DNA of 64,000 nucleotides, from positions 558,001 through 622,000 of the forward strand of contig RSEE01000035.1 of the NCBI GenBank assembly GCA_003971905.1. The letters run 5' to 3'. The DNA is from Moniliella sp. 'wahieum'. Its lineage: Eukaryota; Basidiomycota; Moniliellomycetes; Moniliellales; Moniliellaceae. A program made the position numbers and the translations under genes. The notes below the pieces were generated by a model, which worked only from the letters and a program-made list of their open reading frames with translations, was not told where the DNA came from and did no database searches. Of this stretch, positions 13,466 to 25,172 are shown piece after piece (position 1 is the stretch's first letter; each line of letters opens with the position of its first letter).

Positions 13466-15936
13466 ATGCTGCTTGCTGCGCGTGCCCTCGTCCGGCGGGC
13501 AGCGCGTCCGCACGCATATGCGGCTCTGCGCACCTCCGCCTCGCTCGCCTTCACCCCCGACATGGCCGCTGCCTCCGAGGCCGAACCCCAGCGGTGCGCG
13601 CCTCCGCCCCCCACCCCCCGCTGCATCCTCGGCCGCCGCGCCGCCCCCCGAGCACAGCTGGACCAACCACCCCTCGATCAGCCCGCTGATTCAAGCCGAG
13701 CATCCTGACTCGCTTCCGTCCCAGCTGCGCGCGTGGAACCGCGAGCGCCGCGAGCGTCTCCGCCAGCGCAGCCTCTACGCCGGCAAGCACGCCCCAACTC
13801 ACGCCTACTGGCCGGCGCAAAATCCTCCTCCCCCCCGCCCCGTCTCCTGCCTTGCACGCTCCCTCTTCCGACGTGGCCCAGCGTGCCGCCCAGCAACTCA
13901 CGGAGGCACTTGCGGAGCCTGCCGTGGCCAACAACCATGCCGCTCACAATGCCCTGTGGGAGCTCTACCTCGCCTCGTCCTACCTTGTTCCTGCGCAGCA
14001 AGTCCGCGCCGCCAGCGCCGCTGCGGCGGACATTCTTCTCGAGCCGCGAAGGCGGAAATATCTGGTCGAGTCGGTTGCAGGGCAGGAGGAGACAAACGAC
14101 GACGACGCATCGTTGGACATGATGCAGACGGACGAAGGAAGCGGTGCCAAGCTACGTGTTTCCACTCTGTCTGTCGATGTGCTCGCTCAACTCGTTGAGC
14201 GTCTTGCTCCGAAACCCATGTCCAAGAGCCAGGCCGGGTCATTCAACATGTACCCGGTTGTCAAGCGGTACACTCGTCGTGCGCTGGCGCTTTTGGCGCA
14301 AGTGCGGGCCCAACGAGCGTTTGGCCCCGCGTTTGCTGCTACCATCGTTCCTGGTAGCCAAGAACACGCTGCCCTTCCTCCCCCCAACCTCAAGGCCATT
14401 CTCACCGTGTTGAAATGGGCCCAGGCGCAAACCCAAGCCGAGGTGGTGGATGACGTTCTTGTTCTTCTCCGACTCGTCCCGCAGGGGACCCAAGTCGCCG
14501 AGGTACAAGAGGCCGTTCGGATGGTGCTCTACCTTCTCTCCCGACGAGCAGCGCATGATGCGTCTTCCTCTCTGCGCGGCAATGCGAGCGAGGCCAGCCG
14601 CGGCGCGGGTTTGTGTGGGACGCAGCGAAATGGAATGCGACCGAGACGGTGTGTGCCGGGTTGGGGGAAGATGCATTGGCCGTCTTGTCGTACCATGATA
14701 TCCGGCCTTCTCTCGCAACCGCACTGGAGGCAACCAAGCTCTTTGCCCGCACCACGCGTCTGGACCAGGTGGTGAGGTTGTTACGCGAGCACTGGAACGT
14801 GGACCTGATGCGACCCGACTTGCCTCTGCAAAGCGCCGATGTGCCCCGGTCCCAACTGACTTGTTCAACACGATCCTGTTTGCCTTGGGGCAACAGTTGC
14901 CCGTTTCCGAGATGGTCGCCGCGTTTTACACTCTCACCGAACCTTTGACCACGGCTTCGCCCGCTTCGGCCTACCGCTCCGTCTCGAACGACGCCGACGT
15001 AGACTTTAGCGATACGGGCGAAGACTTCCCACCAGAGACGGGCGCCGGATTGCGCCCGGCCGTCGTGCCGGACATGTCGTCGTACGAGACCATGGTGCAC
15101 CACATGGTCAACCCCATCAAGGGCAAACGGTACCAAGGCCGGCAAGGCATGTGGGCCGCGCTGCTGCCCCGTGCACGTGTGCTGGAGACGTTTGAGATGG
15201 AACAGCGTCGGCGCTCGCGTGGGTCGTACACGCTCTTGCTCCAGCTCGTGCTGGACCAAGCACTGGACCAAGCCGCGCACCGCGCATCCGAATCGCGCAA
15301 ACGGCTACTTACCATCTTGGCCATTGAGCGCAGACCCGTCGCGCTCCGCCAGGCAGGCATCCAACCTGCCGACTTGGTGCTCTATGCTCCGCAGGTGGAC
15401 GAACTGCTGCTCCCAACCAAGCGCCTGCTACGCTGGGTGCTCCATCTGGCCCAGGACCGCGGCCGCTCCTCGCTGATCCGCTACCTGCTCGCGCACACGG
15501 CGCGCTGGTCCGACCTGCTCCAGGGCGAAGAAACCTTCCTCCGCGCGGCGGTGCAGCAAGTATCGCACCCTGCGCTGCATGCGCACTTTACTGCGCTCGC
15601 CGACGCGCACACTGCGCCGCTTGCTGTCGTGCGCTCCGTCACGGGCCAGCTGACCAAAAAGCTCCGCGCCGTGCAGAACAAGAAACGACGCTCGGCCACG
15701 ACGGACCTGTCGTCCAGCTGCCTGACGCGGACGCCAAGCCAGCCTCGGCCGACGCCTACGGCGCCGAGCTCGCCTCGCCCACTTCGATCCAGTTTGTGGA
15801 TCTGGGCGAGGTCAAGACGGAGCGCGTGGTGACGCGCGAACGCAAGTTGCGCGGCAAGGAGCGCCGCGCCGCCGAACGGGCCCTGGTCGAGGCACGGCAC
15901 GAGGAGATGCAGGAGCGCTGGAAGCGCGGTGGGTAG
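13466..15936 (+). CDS. Large predicted mitochondrial helical protein, unknown family
   Basis: The start at 13466 gives an Arg/Ala-rich, acid-free N-terminus (MLLAARALVRRAARPHAY), a strong mitochondrial presequence. The rest is Ala/Leu/Arg-rich, helical and PPR- or ARM-like in texture: 13852-14560 (two helical repeats around YTRRALALLAQVRAQRAFG and LKAILTVLKWAQAQ), 14613-14850 and 14861-15720. It ends in a basic coiled coil (VKTERVVTRERKLRGKERRA) at TAG 15934-15936. The coding frame switches about five times, at least twice in C runs (13600-13620, 13828-13840). Each segment continues the same composition and all run in order on one strand, so I treat it as one gene with sequence indels. A decayed gene is the alternative. 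A role in mitochondrial RNA or translation is only a guess. Confidence 0.45.
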
Positions 15937-17381
15937 ATGGGTGGGCGCCTCCTAGGCTGAGCTGGGCGCGGGGTGGGGGGGGACGGACTGCTTCCCCCAA
16001 GGCCCGGGGGAGGGGGAGGCATAGGCATAGCATGATAAATGCTTGCCGTGGGGTACACAGCCCCCCCCCCCCCACGTCGCTATGATATCATGCGAGCGCT
16101 GCGGATCTAGCCATGGCTGCGCTTCCAACGGACTTTTTAATGTAGTAGCACCGCCCCCATAATCCAATTCGCGCCGGTCTGCTGGACCGCTCAGCGCTTC
16201 TCTCAGCCTGAGAACACATCCCACGGTGGAGTGGCATGACGCTTATAGACGGGTGCAGGCGGCCGTGGCGGACAGAAGGCCGTGCGTGTAGGATGGCTAT
16301 GGCCCACCTCGGCCTGATCAACCTGCTCAACGACTGGGGGAGCATGTACACGCTCTTGGCGACGGTAGGCGCCATGGCAGGACGAGGTGTTGGCTGTGGA
16401 GGTGCAGCGGGCGAGGGACACTGCCGAGGTGCGAGATGGGGCACCCGCTGCGGTGCTTGCCAGCTGGCGCAGTGGATCTGCCTCAGTCCGGGTGCCTTCG
16501 CAAAAAGTCCCCGACAAAGCTGTACGCCGCAAGCGGGATGATCGATGATCGATGGTCGATGAACGCAACGTGGACGTAACGTACACCGCGCTGACCGAGC
16601 GACGGAACTCTGCCTTTCTTACTGGACTCAGCCTTGGGCTGAACTCAGCCGCTGCACCAGGCCCGTACCTGGCCTCAGCCTCACGCCCGCCATTGCTGAT
16701 TCCGCAATCGATCACCACTCGCCTCCCATGTTTGCGAATGGAGAGTGTGCTCACTGGCTATGCACGCTCTGATCTCGCTATTTGCCGATGGACGCCTGCT
16801 GCCGGCAGAGCGTCTGCCTCGTCCAATTGCCTGCGCGAGGAATGGCGTTTCGGCCGGGCTATCTGGACGGATTCAGATCATGCATTCCGACGCCTATCCT
16901 GTCACCGTCTCCGATCGCCGCACTTTTCCGCCCCTGCAGGCACATGCCGCATGCCTTGGCGCCCCCGCATCAGGGTTGGGTGGGGCTGGCGGGCATAGTA
17001 GGGTTCCCTATTTGGTTCTGAGACCTGAGAATCCGACACTGTGGAGGGTGTCATGCCGGCGCCGCGGAATCATGCGTTGAGGGGCGGGCAGGGCGGCGCT
17101 GTCCACGCCACACCCGGGGCGACATGTGATGCGGACGGCGCATGTGATGAAGCGGTGACAGGTGCGGTGTGCGTGCTGCTGCGTGCGGCGGCGGCCGGCG
17201 TGGCTGAAACCAGCGGCGGCGTGGATTGGTCAGGCCAAGGTTTGGTCCACCAAGCCCACGGCCAGCCCAGCCAGCCATATCCTCACGCCCGACCCCCGTC
17301 CCTCCGCCCCAGACCCAGCCGCAGCCCCTCGCCCGCGGCCACCACCCCTTGTCTGTGTGCACCGCTCTCGCACGCTGCCCC
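15937..17381. other. Intergenic region, mitochondrial protein gene to bZIP gene
   Basis: No supportable gene. It holds a C-run (16060-16074), a GATCGATGATCGATGGTCGAT palindromic word (16539-16560), and an imperfect CTCAGCC/GGCTGA inverted set at 16625-16682. Confidence 0.5.
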
Positions 17382-18822
17382 ATGCCGCTGCTGGATCTCG
17401 CCAAGACGCGCGCCTCCGAGGCCGCGCTCGCTGTCAAATCGCACACCGTCTCCGAGCCTCCATCAAGCCACCGGACAGGCTATGCGGCGGCGGCCCAGCA
17501 CGCCATGAACAGCCGCCGCCCCAAACATGTCCATGCGCACCAGCACAGTCTTGCTGGCCATCCCACCTCGCCGCTTGCCGCCGACCCAGCCATGCAGGTC
17601 GACCCGTCCCTCAGGGCGCTCGCCTCCCACACCTCCACCTCGGTCTCCACCCATGCCTTTCCGCCCAGCGGCGACGCTGCCTTGGCCCGCAAGGCACAAA
17701 ATCGGCATGCCCAGCGCGAATTCCGCCAGCGCAAACAAGAATACATTCGCGCGCTCGAGTGTCGCGTCGACCTGCTCTCCTCGCCGCCGGCGACCCAACT
17801 CAATCGGCTGCGCTGGCTGCTGCGCCAACTGATGCTGGAGAATGCCGAGTTGCGGGTCCTGTTGGGTGTGAGGCTCGCATGTGGCCAGTGATGGCGTCGG
17901 AGGGTTTTTGGGCGCAACGAAAACGTTCGGACCGAATTGGAACGGTTTGTGTACAATCCGTCGGAACAACGCGCCTTGACGGTGTGGGACCCACATTCGG
18001 ACGATAACGATGGCTCGCTTGCGCTGCATGCGCTGCGTGCCCAGTCCCAACTCCCTCCAGAAGCGTCCTTGGTCCCCGTCCAACCTGGTCACCATCCGCC
18101 TCTGCCCACCTTGCCCACCCTCGTTTCGTCCCCGCGCAATAAACGCAAACGCTCCGCGTCCGAGTGCAAGATGGACCAAACCAGGTTAAAACGCAGTGCC
18201 AGTCTACGACCGTCTCCCGACGCAGGCTCGTCGGACAAGGCTGAACAGAACAAAGTGGTCTCTACCACGCGCGCCAATCCTCTTCATCCGCTCCAACTGC
18301 ATCCGCACCCGCATCCGCATCCGCATCCACATCCACCCCCTCCGTTCCGGCTGCCGCCCTGCCTCTATCAAATTTCGGCATACCATCTTGGGCCCCCCTT
18401 GACCCCCCGCCTTACCCGGCCCAACCGGACCCTGTTGGTCCGACGACTTGCCACCCACCTCCCCTGACGCTCGCGCACCCACCGCGAAAGCGTCCGAGCC
18501 CAGTACGACGTCGTTCCCCCCTGGGCAGGAGAACAACGTGGCCTTGGCCGCGATGTATCGAGAAAGCATTGGCCTGGCACCAGCCGAGCCGCCCTCGGCG
18601 GAGTCTTCCCCTACCCCCGAAGTTTGGCCCGCGGCTTCGCCCCCGACCCAGGACAGGGCACAGAACGCGTGCCCCGTCTCGGCCCCACAGCGTCCAGGGA
18701 AAGTAGCCCGTCCCACCCTTTGGAAGGTACAGAGTACCTCGCCATGCCCGTCTCTCCTCGCAGTGGCCCTGATCCCTGCTCCATGGTCCTGGTCCACGGT
18801 CCATGGTCCACGGTCCACTTGA
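17382..18822 (+). CDS. bZIP transcription factor
   Basis: The start at 17382 follows a C/T-rich leader. Residues ~105-165 form a fungal bZIP: basic region RKAQNRHAQREFRQRKQEYI (Asn and Arg in the N-x7-R spacing that contacts DNA), then leucine-zipper-like ALECRVDLL ... LRQLMLENAELRVLL. The first frame stops at 17889-17891. Bases 17900-18360 in another frame continue plausibly (NVRTELERFVYNPSEQ, Ser/Pro-rich, KRKRSAS nuclear-localisation-like, then a His-Pro dipeptide repeat). A further frame carries Pro-rich sequence to 18822. So the gene either ends at 17891 or, more likely, has an intron or indel near 17870-17905 and again near 18340-18450. The single basic-region His (NRHAQ) instead of the commoner Ala/Ser is slightly unusual. 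Target genes cannot be told. Confidence 0.75.
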
Positions 18823-21068
18823 TGAAAGGTGAGCGAAAGGAAAGGAAGGGGCTTGGTACTGAACCCTACGGCCTACCCCCCCGTGCCTGCCTACCGTCGC
18901 ACGCGCTACTCGACTTGAAGCTTCGTCTCGGTATCGATAATCCTGCCCGCCCTGCCCGGCCGTCGGCAATGCGTGGCGGAGCGACTAGTGACTAGTGACT
19001 AGTGGCCGTGCTGGGTACGATGCTCGTGCCATCCCCGGGCGTCTGATCGCGCAGATGCGCAAGGTTGGGACCTTCAAGCTTGAAGCTTGGAGCTTGAAGC
19101 TTGAAGCTTGGAGCTTGATCAGATCTCAGACCAACGCGGATGCGCTGGTGCGCTGCTACAGATCAGACCTCGATCTGGCTTGGAGCTTGGGAGGGGGATG
19201 CATAGTGCACCCGGCACACAGTAGCGTAGTGCATCCTGATCGATGATCTGGTTCATGATTCTGATTGGCTGGAGGCCGTGGTATGGGACAGGTGACTAGC
19301 TGACTAGCTGATTAGTGCACAGGTAGCTGGCGAGGAGCAGATCGAGGCCGCTGGGCGCTTATTTTTCCCTGGGATACACATACAGCGCACCAACTAGCCA
19401 ACTCCTCGCTCGTCGCTCGTCGCTCGTCGTCTACCGATCACCGATCACTGATCACCTCGGTCGCATGCCACATGTCACACACCACGACCACGTCACCCAG
19501 AATCATTAACCACCGGTCGCCCAGCGCACCAGCCGGTCACGCTCACGCGATGTACATCGCACGTGCACCAGCACTCGAAATATATAGCCCAGCTCTCTTT
19601 GTACGAGGCACTCAATTGGCTTCCTTGAGGACTCCTACTGGCAGGCCTGAGTCTGAGGCCAGAGGCTGGCCTGAGGGCTCCATGCATGCCAGTTATCGGC
19701 TCACCCAACAAGCTTTGCGGGGGTACAATCCGGTAGACAACGGAAGGACGACGCAGGGTAGTGTGGTGCTTTTGAGCTGCTCGGTGGATCCGAGCGGAGC
19801 TAGATACAAGGAGTGTGGGGGGTCTCGACGTATAGCAGAGGCGGCTGCACTGGGTGGGGCAATACTGTGTATGGATGTAGGCACCGGCGTGGGCAGTAGT
19901 AGGAAATTGTCTGAAGCTCCCGGCGCGTAGGAACGGGGAGATAGGTAGCGGAGGGCAAACACTGCCGGAGCTGCGGGACTGGATAGGGACGGGATTCGGT
20001 GTGGCCGGAAGAGAACCCACGCGCGCGCGACAAGACGGGGAGTGAACTCGACGTGGCCACAGGAGGGCTCCAGCCACTTGAGACTGTGTTGGAAAGCTGA
20101 GAGCGGGGGGGAGGAGCTGGTGAAAGATGAGGTTGGATGGCGATGAGGCAACTAAGTGAAGACGAAGGGTGTGGGTACTGGATCAATCGGCTGAACATGG
20201 ACATGTGGTGGACACACGAAAGGCGGATGAGGGGAACGAAAATGGAAGGTTGGGAAAAGTGTCAGCGAATGACTAAGCTTGCTCCAATTTCCTACTCTGC
20301 ATCCTGTGTCTCTCGCTCTTCCTTTTCCTTTTGCTTCTGTTCTCTGCCCGGTGCCGTCTGTTTCCTCCCACGAACGATCTGACCTTCCCTCCGCCTCTGA
20401 CAGGACCTTGGTCTCCCTCGTTTAGTCCTGACTGTTACAGACGTCAGGCTGAGCTATCAGTACGTCACGCGTCAGGGATGATTGGATACTCGATTGGGAA
20501 CACCATGGGGACTTGCATGTGATGTGGATCACACCGATCACGTGACCCAACGCCTCGCTGCGAGACGTGCGGTAGGCTCCGGCGGGTGCTGGACCTCTGC
20601 TGGACAGCTGGCTAGTCAAGAAAAGGCGAAAAGGGCGCCAGGAGGGGTGGCCTGGTGGGTGCCTGGAACCGGGCGGTAGCCAACGTAGTTAATAGGGTTA
20701 ATAGGGGAGTGTGACATGTGACGTGTGACATGGTTGCGTCTAAAAACGGTCAACGTGGGCGCATGCATGTGGCTGATGGATGATGCACGCGTGGCGGATG
20801 GATGATGGGGGCCATGCGACAAGGCGCCCAGGACATGTGCTCGCTCTTTAGCAGCCAGCAAGCGTACCTGAGTGGTGCAGGCACAGGGGCTGTGTGGGCA
20901 CGCGTATGCCAGAGTGCGGTGGGGTGCGGAGGATCGGCCAGGCCTTGCACGCCTCGCCCAGCGCTGCCTGGCCAGCCCAGCCCAGCCGGCCCAGCTTCAG
21001 AGCTTCAGCGCCTTCCGTGCCCCTGGTCACGCCCACGGCCCTTGCCTCCGCCAGCCAGCCCATCCAGC
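18823..21068. other. Long gene-free, repeat-rich spacer
   Basis: No gene in 2.2 kb. It contains GTGACTAGTGACTAGTGACTAG (18976-19000), an AAGCTTGAAGCTTGGAGC cluster (19075-19120), CTGACTAGCTGACTAG (19290-19310), CGTCGCTCGTCGCTCGTC (19410-19430), a CACATGTCACA word (19467-19477), one copy of a dispersed ~450-bp repeat (about 19795-20255), GTGACATGTGACGTGTGACATG (20711-20732) and GATGGATGATGC words (20775-20805). Confidence 0.55.
19795..20255 (+). repeat. Dispersed repeat, copy A (possible solo LTR)
   Basis: Several blocks align in order with 60395-60805. Examples are GCACCGGCgTGGGCaGTAGTA ... TGTCTGAAG, GTAGcGGAGGgCaAACACTGCC, and GAGGCAACTaAgTGAAGACaA, then GAAAGGCGGgaGGGGa and GAAaATGGAAG (lower case marks differences). 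Both copies are in the same orientation and have diverged by eye to roughly two-thirds identity. The second copy lies 0.4 kb upstream of a gypsy gag, so an LTR or 5' element end is possible, but no terminal TG..CA or target-site duplication was established. Confidence 0.5.
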
Positions 21069-22407
21069 ATGCCATCCGCGCGGCTGCCCGCCCTGCTGGC
21101 CACGCTCGTTCTCCTGGCTGTGTGCGTCGTCGAGGTGCTTATCAGTGTCGGCGTGCCGGTCTGGAAGGCCATCTACTTTGCTCGCCTCTCCACGGCCGGC
21201 TCCGACGCGGTCGACGTCGGCGTCTGGAGCCTCTGCACCACACAAGGCCGCTGCACCAAGGCGTCCGTCGGTCTCGTTTGGCATCCGAACCAACTCGACT
21301 CGACCCCTGCGCCCACGGGCGACGTTCTGATCAAGGGTCTCACCGCCGCCCTCATCCTCCACCCCATCGCGGCTGGCCTAGCTGCGCTGGAAGCCCTCTG
21401 TGCGCTTCTAACCTCCTTTGGCTCACAGAGGCCAAAGGGTATGTGGGGCAGCGCGGTGGGTGCCTTTTTGTCGTGCGTTGTCACCCTGGGCGCGTTTGGT
21501 GTCAGTATCGCCGTCGTCTTGTTGGCCCGGAGCCGATATGTGGGCACCGTTTCCTTTGGCCCTGCTCTGTGGATGTCAGTCGGTGCGTCGGCAGCGGCGG
21601 TGCTCGCAGTTCTCGTCGCCATCTGTGCAGCTGGGATGAGCTCCCTGCAAGAGGACGCTACGGAATATGTGCCCTCCCACCTCGCCTACCCCACTCCGTC
21701 TACCAACCAACAGACGTGGTCCGATCAATCCGTGCTCGCCACCAAAGAGACCGAGGCGCAAAAGATGAACTACTTTGACCATGGCGACGACCCAGAGGGC
21801 ACCACCACCTCACGCACCCAGCTCAACGCCACTACTCATCCCGACGGGTACGCGTATGATGGAGGTTATTCTACCACCCCCCCAACCGTACCCCTCGTAC
21901 TACCCCACCCCCGCTGCCCCGGCCCCTACCCCCGGGACCTGGGACGTCAGTGGGTACGTGTACCCTAATCAGGGTACTTGGGGAGACCACTATGCCCCGG
22001 GTCAGTCGGGCGCCGCGGCGCAGCACCAAGGTGACCAAGAGCTCCTAGCCCGAGACGGCTACCCTGCCCAGGCTCCGGCCGAGACAGAACCAGGCTACGA
22101 CGCCACTGCTCCTTCAGCAGAGGTTCCATCGCAAGGCGGAGGGGTGCAGTACGGCGTGGCGTATAGCGATCCTAATGACCCCGAGGCCAGTAGTCGGTAC
22201 AGCGGTGCGGACGCGTACGAAGCATATGATACCGCTTACCCTCCCGGTTCGGCCGCGTTGCGGGCTAGTGTGCCGCCCACGCCTGGATCCGAGGTGGATG
22301 CGATCGCGTTCCAGCCGCCTGTGTCGCCCTCGACCAGTAGGGCGCGTACGCGCGAAGCGTATGCCCGCGTCGCTCACACGGTCTCCGCCTCCCAGGCCTA
22401 CCACTGA
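21069..22407 (+). CDS. PalI/Rim9-like tetraspan membrane protein
   Basis: Member of the SUR7/PalI family. Rim9/PalI helps place the Rim21/PalH alkaline-pH sensor at the plasma membrane. Seen: an N-terminal hydrophobic helix (residues ~5-27); an extracellular loop with the paired-Cys signature VWSLCTTQGRCTKASVGL (about 58-75); and three further helices (roughly 98-122, 133-156, 166-190). A long cytoplasmic tail follows, rich in Tyr, Pro, Gly and acidic residues. The first frame reads to 21968. A C run at 21882-21889 shifts into the frame that continues the Tyr/Pro-rich tail and ends at TGA 22405-22407. The tail composition is continuous, so an indel is likely. Sur7-like eisosome function is the alternative. 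Confidence 0.75.
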
Positions 22408-23362
22408 GGATGGGCGCAGCAGCAGGCGCGTGCCACAGCTGCATACGACTCTGCGTACCAACCCTTTGTGCCCGATTGCTCGTCCCGACCTGGCTACCAG
22501 GCGTAGCCTTTTTCCGAGGGCTTCCCTCCCGCCCCCCATATAGATACACCCCAACCTTTGCTGCGGATGCCTTGGACGTTTTTCGTACCCCCTGCCTTGT
22601 TGCCTGCCCTTCCTTTCTTGTCAGATTCCCCCGTCCCCCTGGTCACTTGATGTACCCCTTCCTGCCTGTGTATTTCTTTCCCCTGTCACCTTGCCTCCCT
22701 TTCCTTTTTGGCCCTCGCTTGGCTGCTTCCCCTGTGGCTTGCTCGCTCGCGCTCGTTTGCAACTCCAATGACACATCCGGGGCTTCCCCCACGCTTTACC
22801 TTGGATGCAGGGCGCTAGACCTCACCTTGGGCGCTGCTGCAGCCGTGCGTGCGCTCTCTTCATCTCTCATGTTTGCCGTCTCGTTCTAGGGTAGGTGAAG
22901 GATGAGGGATTCGATGAGGCCCGGGAGACCCGTTGAACGTTGAACTTCCACATTGAGAGCCCGAGTCCGAGATCGCCCTGGCCTATTGCTTCGCCTACAG
23001 TTCACCCAAGGCCTTGCGTGCGGCCACAGGTCGCACTCCCCTCGGCGAGCTGTACCAGCTGCGCCCTCTACGGTCCGGGCGCCTTGTCCACCTGTTGACC
23101 TGGGCACCTGTGTCATCTGTCCGCCTATCCATCCCACCCCACCGCGGCGACCCACGCCAGAGGCCAAGACAGACGCAATCCAATTCGAGGTGAACACTAA
23201 GGCCCACGAGGAAGCCCAGGGTTCGCACGTGCAGCCGGGTGGTCTATGCGCCACCACTGGACCGAGGCAAGAAACCAAAACAGGCCAAAGAGCAGAGCAA
23301 AGGAAGGCAAACGAGTGCGGTTCAACGCGGGCGGGTGCACAGGCAAATGCGCAGACACGTAC
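22408..23362. other. 3' flank between convergent genes
   Basis: Pyrimidine-rich on the + strand to about 22890. A CGTTGAACGTTGAAC motif lies at 22931-22945. The last, unplaced exon of the SSS1 gene (minus strand) should lie in 22950-23362. A long minus-strand open frame here is read-through of SSS1 exon 2. Confidence 0.45.
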
Positions 23363-23637
23363 AAGAATGTTGTTGATGGGAATGTGGATGAGCTTGACAA
23401 AGTAGCCAATGAAGCCCATCACGACAAAGCCGACGCCCACAGCGCGGCAGATCTGCAGGTACTCTGCAACGGGGGGAGTGGTTAGCAACCAAGCGTAAGC
23501 GCAAGAGCAAGAGCAAGAGCAAGAGCAAGCGACACATACCCTGTTCGTTGGGCTTCTTGCACCCGGTTCATAAACTGGGTGCCCTCCTTGACGAACTGCT
23601 TGGTATCGTTGATGGTCTCCTGGATGGGGTTGGCCAT
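23363..23637 (-). CDS. SSS1: Protein transport protein SEC61 subunit gamma (SSS1), 3' end unresolved
   Basis: Tail-anchored gamma subunit of the Sec61 translocon at the ER. Exon 1 is 23540-23637 ([20 protein letters not shown]...). Exon 2 is 23363-23463 and encodes the hallmark membrane segment ([18 protein letters not shown] then [12 protein letters not shown]). The intron 23464-23539 (GTATGT...TTGCAG) carries a tandem hexamer array. The splice phase is off by one base because of GGG before the donor (CCC at 23539-23541), probably an indel. After NNIL a GTACGT donor follows at once, so a last exon of a few codons lies downstream and is not identified. The protein is about 70 residues, normal for the family and essential in yeast. 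Confidence 0.88.
23501..23530. repeat. AAGAGC hexamer array inside the SSS1 intron
   Basis: GCAAGAGCAAGAGCAAGA and onwards, about five near-perfect units, close to the donor end of the intron on the coding (minus) strand, where it reads as GCTCTT repeats. Confidence 0.8.
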
Positions 23638-25172
23638 TTTGTGCGAGAAGGGTGGTGGGGGGAGGCAGAGGCGTGGTGCGACGCTGCCGGCGCCAAACCC
23701 CCGCCCGGGGGGCAGCATCCAGCCAGCCGACCACGTGGAGCGCGCATGAAACATTTCAGCATGCGGGCTTCTGGCCGGCGTGCGATGCGTGATGCATAAT
23801 GGGTGATGCACCCGGAGCTTACGTACGTGCGCACCAGCCGTCTGTGGCGTGGCTTCGGAATCGTGTCAAGCATGGCAGCCAATCCAAGTGCGGGGGAGAT
23901 GGCCGCAGTTGCGGCTGCCCTCAAGCTCCTCAAGGCTCAGGCTAAGTCCCACCACCACGGCGTGCTGCTTCGCTGCGTGCCGCTTGCCATCCCCCGCCCA
24001 TGCCACCCAGATGCCCAGGGCGTCCCGCTCTCCCACCTTCCACCCCAGTCCGAACCCAAAAGGCGCACGCTTCGTCCCCTTCTCAATCCCGCTTCCCCCC
24101 GCCTGCCAACGCCCCACGGGCACACTAGGAAAATACGGGCACGTACGCGTGCGTTCATGCAACGTTCTCTGTCCCGCCGTACCCCATGCCGCCTTCCCGA
24201 CGACAACCTTACTCTTCTCCACCCGACACACACTGGGCCCGGATGCAACGGCAATCCGCCCCAGCTGGCATCCTCGCAGGAAACCCACAATGAATGTCTT
24301 TTTGTCATGACAGGGTACGAGGGTGCAAGTGATAGGGAAGTGGAAATCTGGCCGTTTAACCTTCAACTGTGTTTACTAGTAACTAGCCCGGCATAAATTC
24401 GCCCAGCCACATCGGCGAACCTTGTGACACGAGTAGCAAGAGGGTTATACCCGGTTGCCGACCGTGGCTACGCTGACATCCGTAGCCGAGCTGGTGACCG
24501 CGACTCGGAACCGCGTGGCATTGTGGCCATCCCAAGAAGCGTGGGATCAACAAGTATGCCATCCATCTTCTACGCCCACAATTGGTTCGTCCTGCCGATG
24601 CTGTACCCACCGTTGATCCGACTTTGCCCACAGGGCGCCGCTTTGGTGCAGGTTCACAGCTGCAACCTGGACTATGTACGGGAAGATCGAGATGTGTGTC
24701 TCCCTCTCCCTCTCCTTCTCCCTCTCGGATGAGAACTGGAGTCCCGATGGTCCTCGAGGGTGGTGCAATCGCACTGGTGCAGCGGTGGTGGTCTAACCAA
24801 GCCAGGCAGCAACACCTACAGAGGAACATCAAGCCGCCAGTCGCCACCCGGGGTAGGCTGCGGAACAAGGAAACTAGAAGCGAGAAACAACGGAACTCCT
24901 ACGTCTGAGGAGGGGCTGAAGGGACGTTCCGTCTCCCTCTCTCTCTTTCCTTCCTACCAAACTATAGGCTCCGCTGCATCCGTCATCGATCATCCTCGAA
25001 TTGAGATCATGCGGTTGAGGCCTGGACAGAGTTCAACTTGAACGCATTGCCAGAGGGAATTCCTTCTGGGGTTGCCACTCGTCATTTCGTTCTTCAGAGC
25101 CAAGCCGAGCAGGCTGTAACAGCAAAGTCAGGCCTCAAGGGAAAAGGGGAAAGAAAAGTACACGCAAAAAAA
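23638..25172. other. Spacer between SSS1 and tRNA-Val
   Basis: Divergent from SSS1, a + frame at 23803-24396 includes a plausible start at 23872 (MAANPSAGEMAAVAAALKLL), but no known domain follows, so no gene is called. GTGATGCATAATGGGTGATGC (23787-23807) is one of the GATGCA palindromic words. The part from 24400 is lower in GC with no recognised coding. Confidence 0.4.
25166..25172 (-). terminator. Pol III oligo-T terminator of tRNA-Val
   Basis: Seven A on the + strand, i.e. T7 immediately after the tRNA discriminator base on the minus strand. Confidence 0.9.

Noticed and set aside
19493-20077. 194-residue minus-strand open frame over repeat copy A
   Set aside because: No domain, overlaps the dispersed repeat, and the equivalent frame in copy B is broken.
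23464-23539. Non-canonical splice site (GG-AG) in SSS1
   Set aside because: The phase is off by one base, but the donor GTATGT is perfect next to a GGG run. A one-base indel is simpler, and the comparable NOC2 junction works normally once counted exactly.
22886-23734. 282-residue minus-strand protein containing the SEC61-gamma helix
   Set aside because: Read-through of SSS1 exon 2 past a GTACGT donor into spacer DNA. The family is ~70-80 residues.
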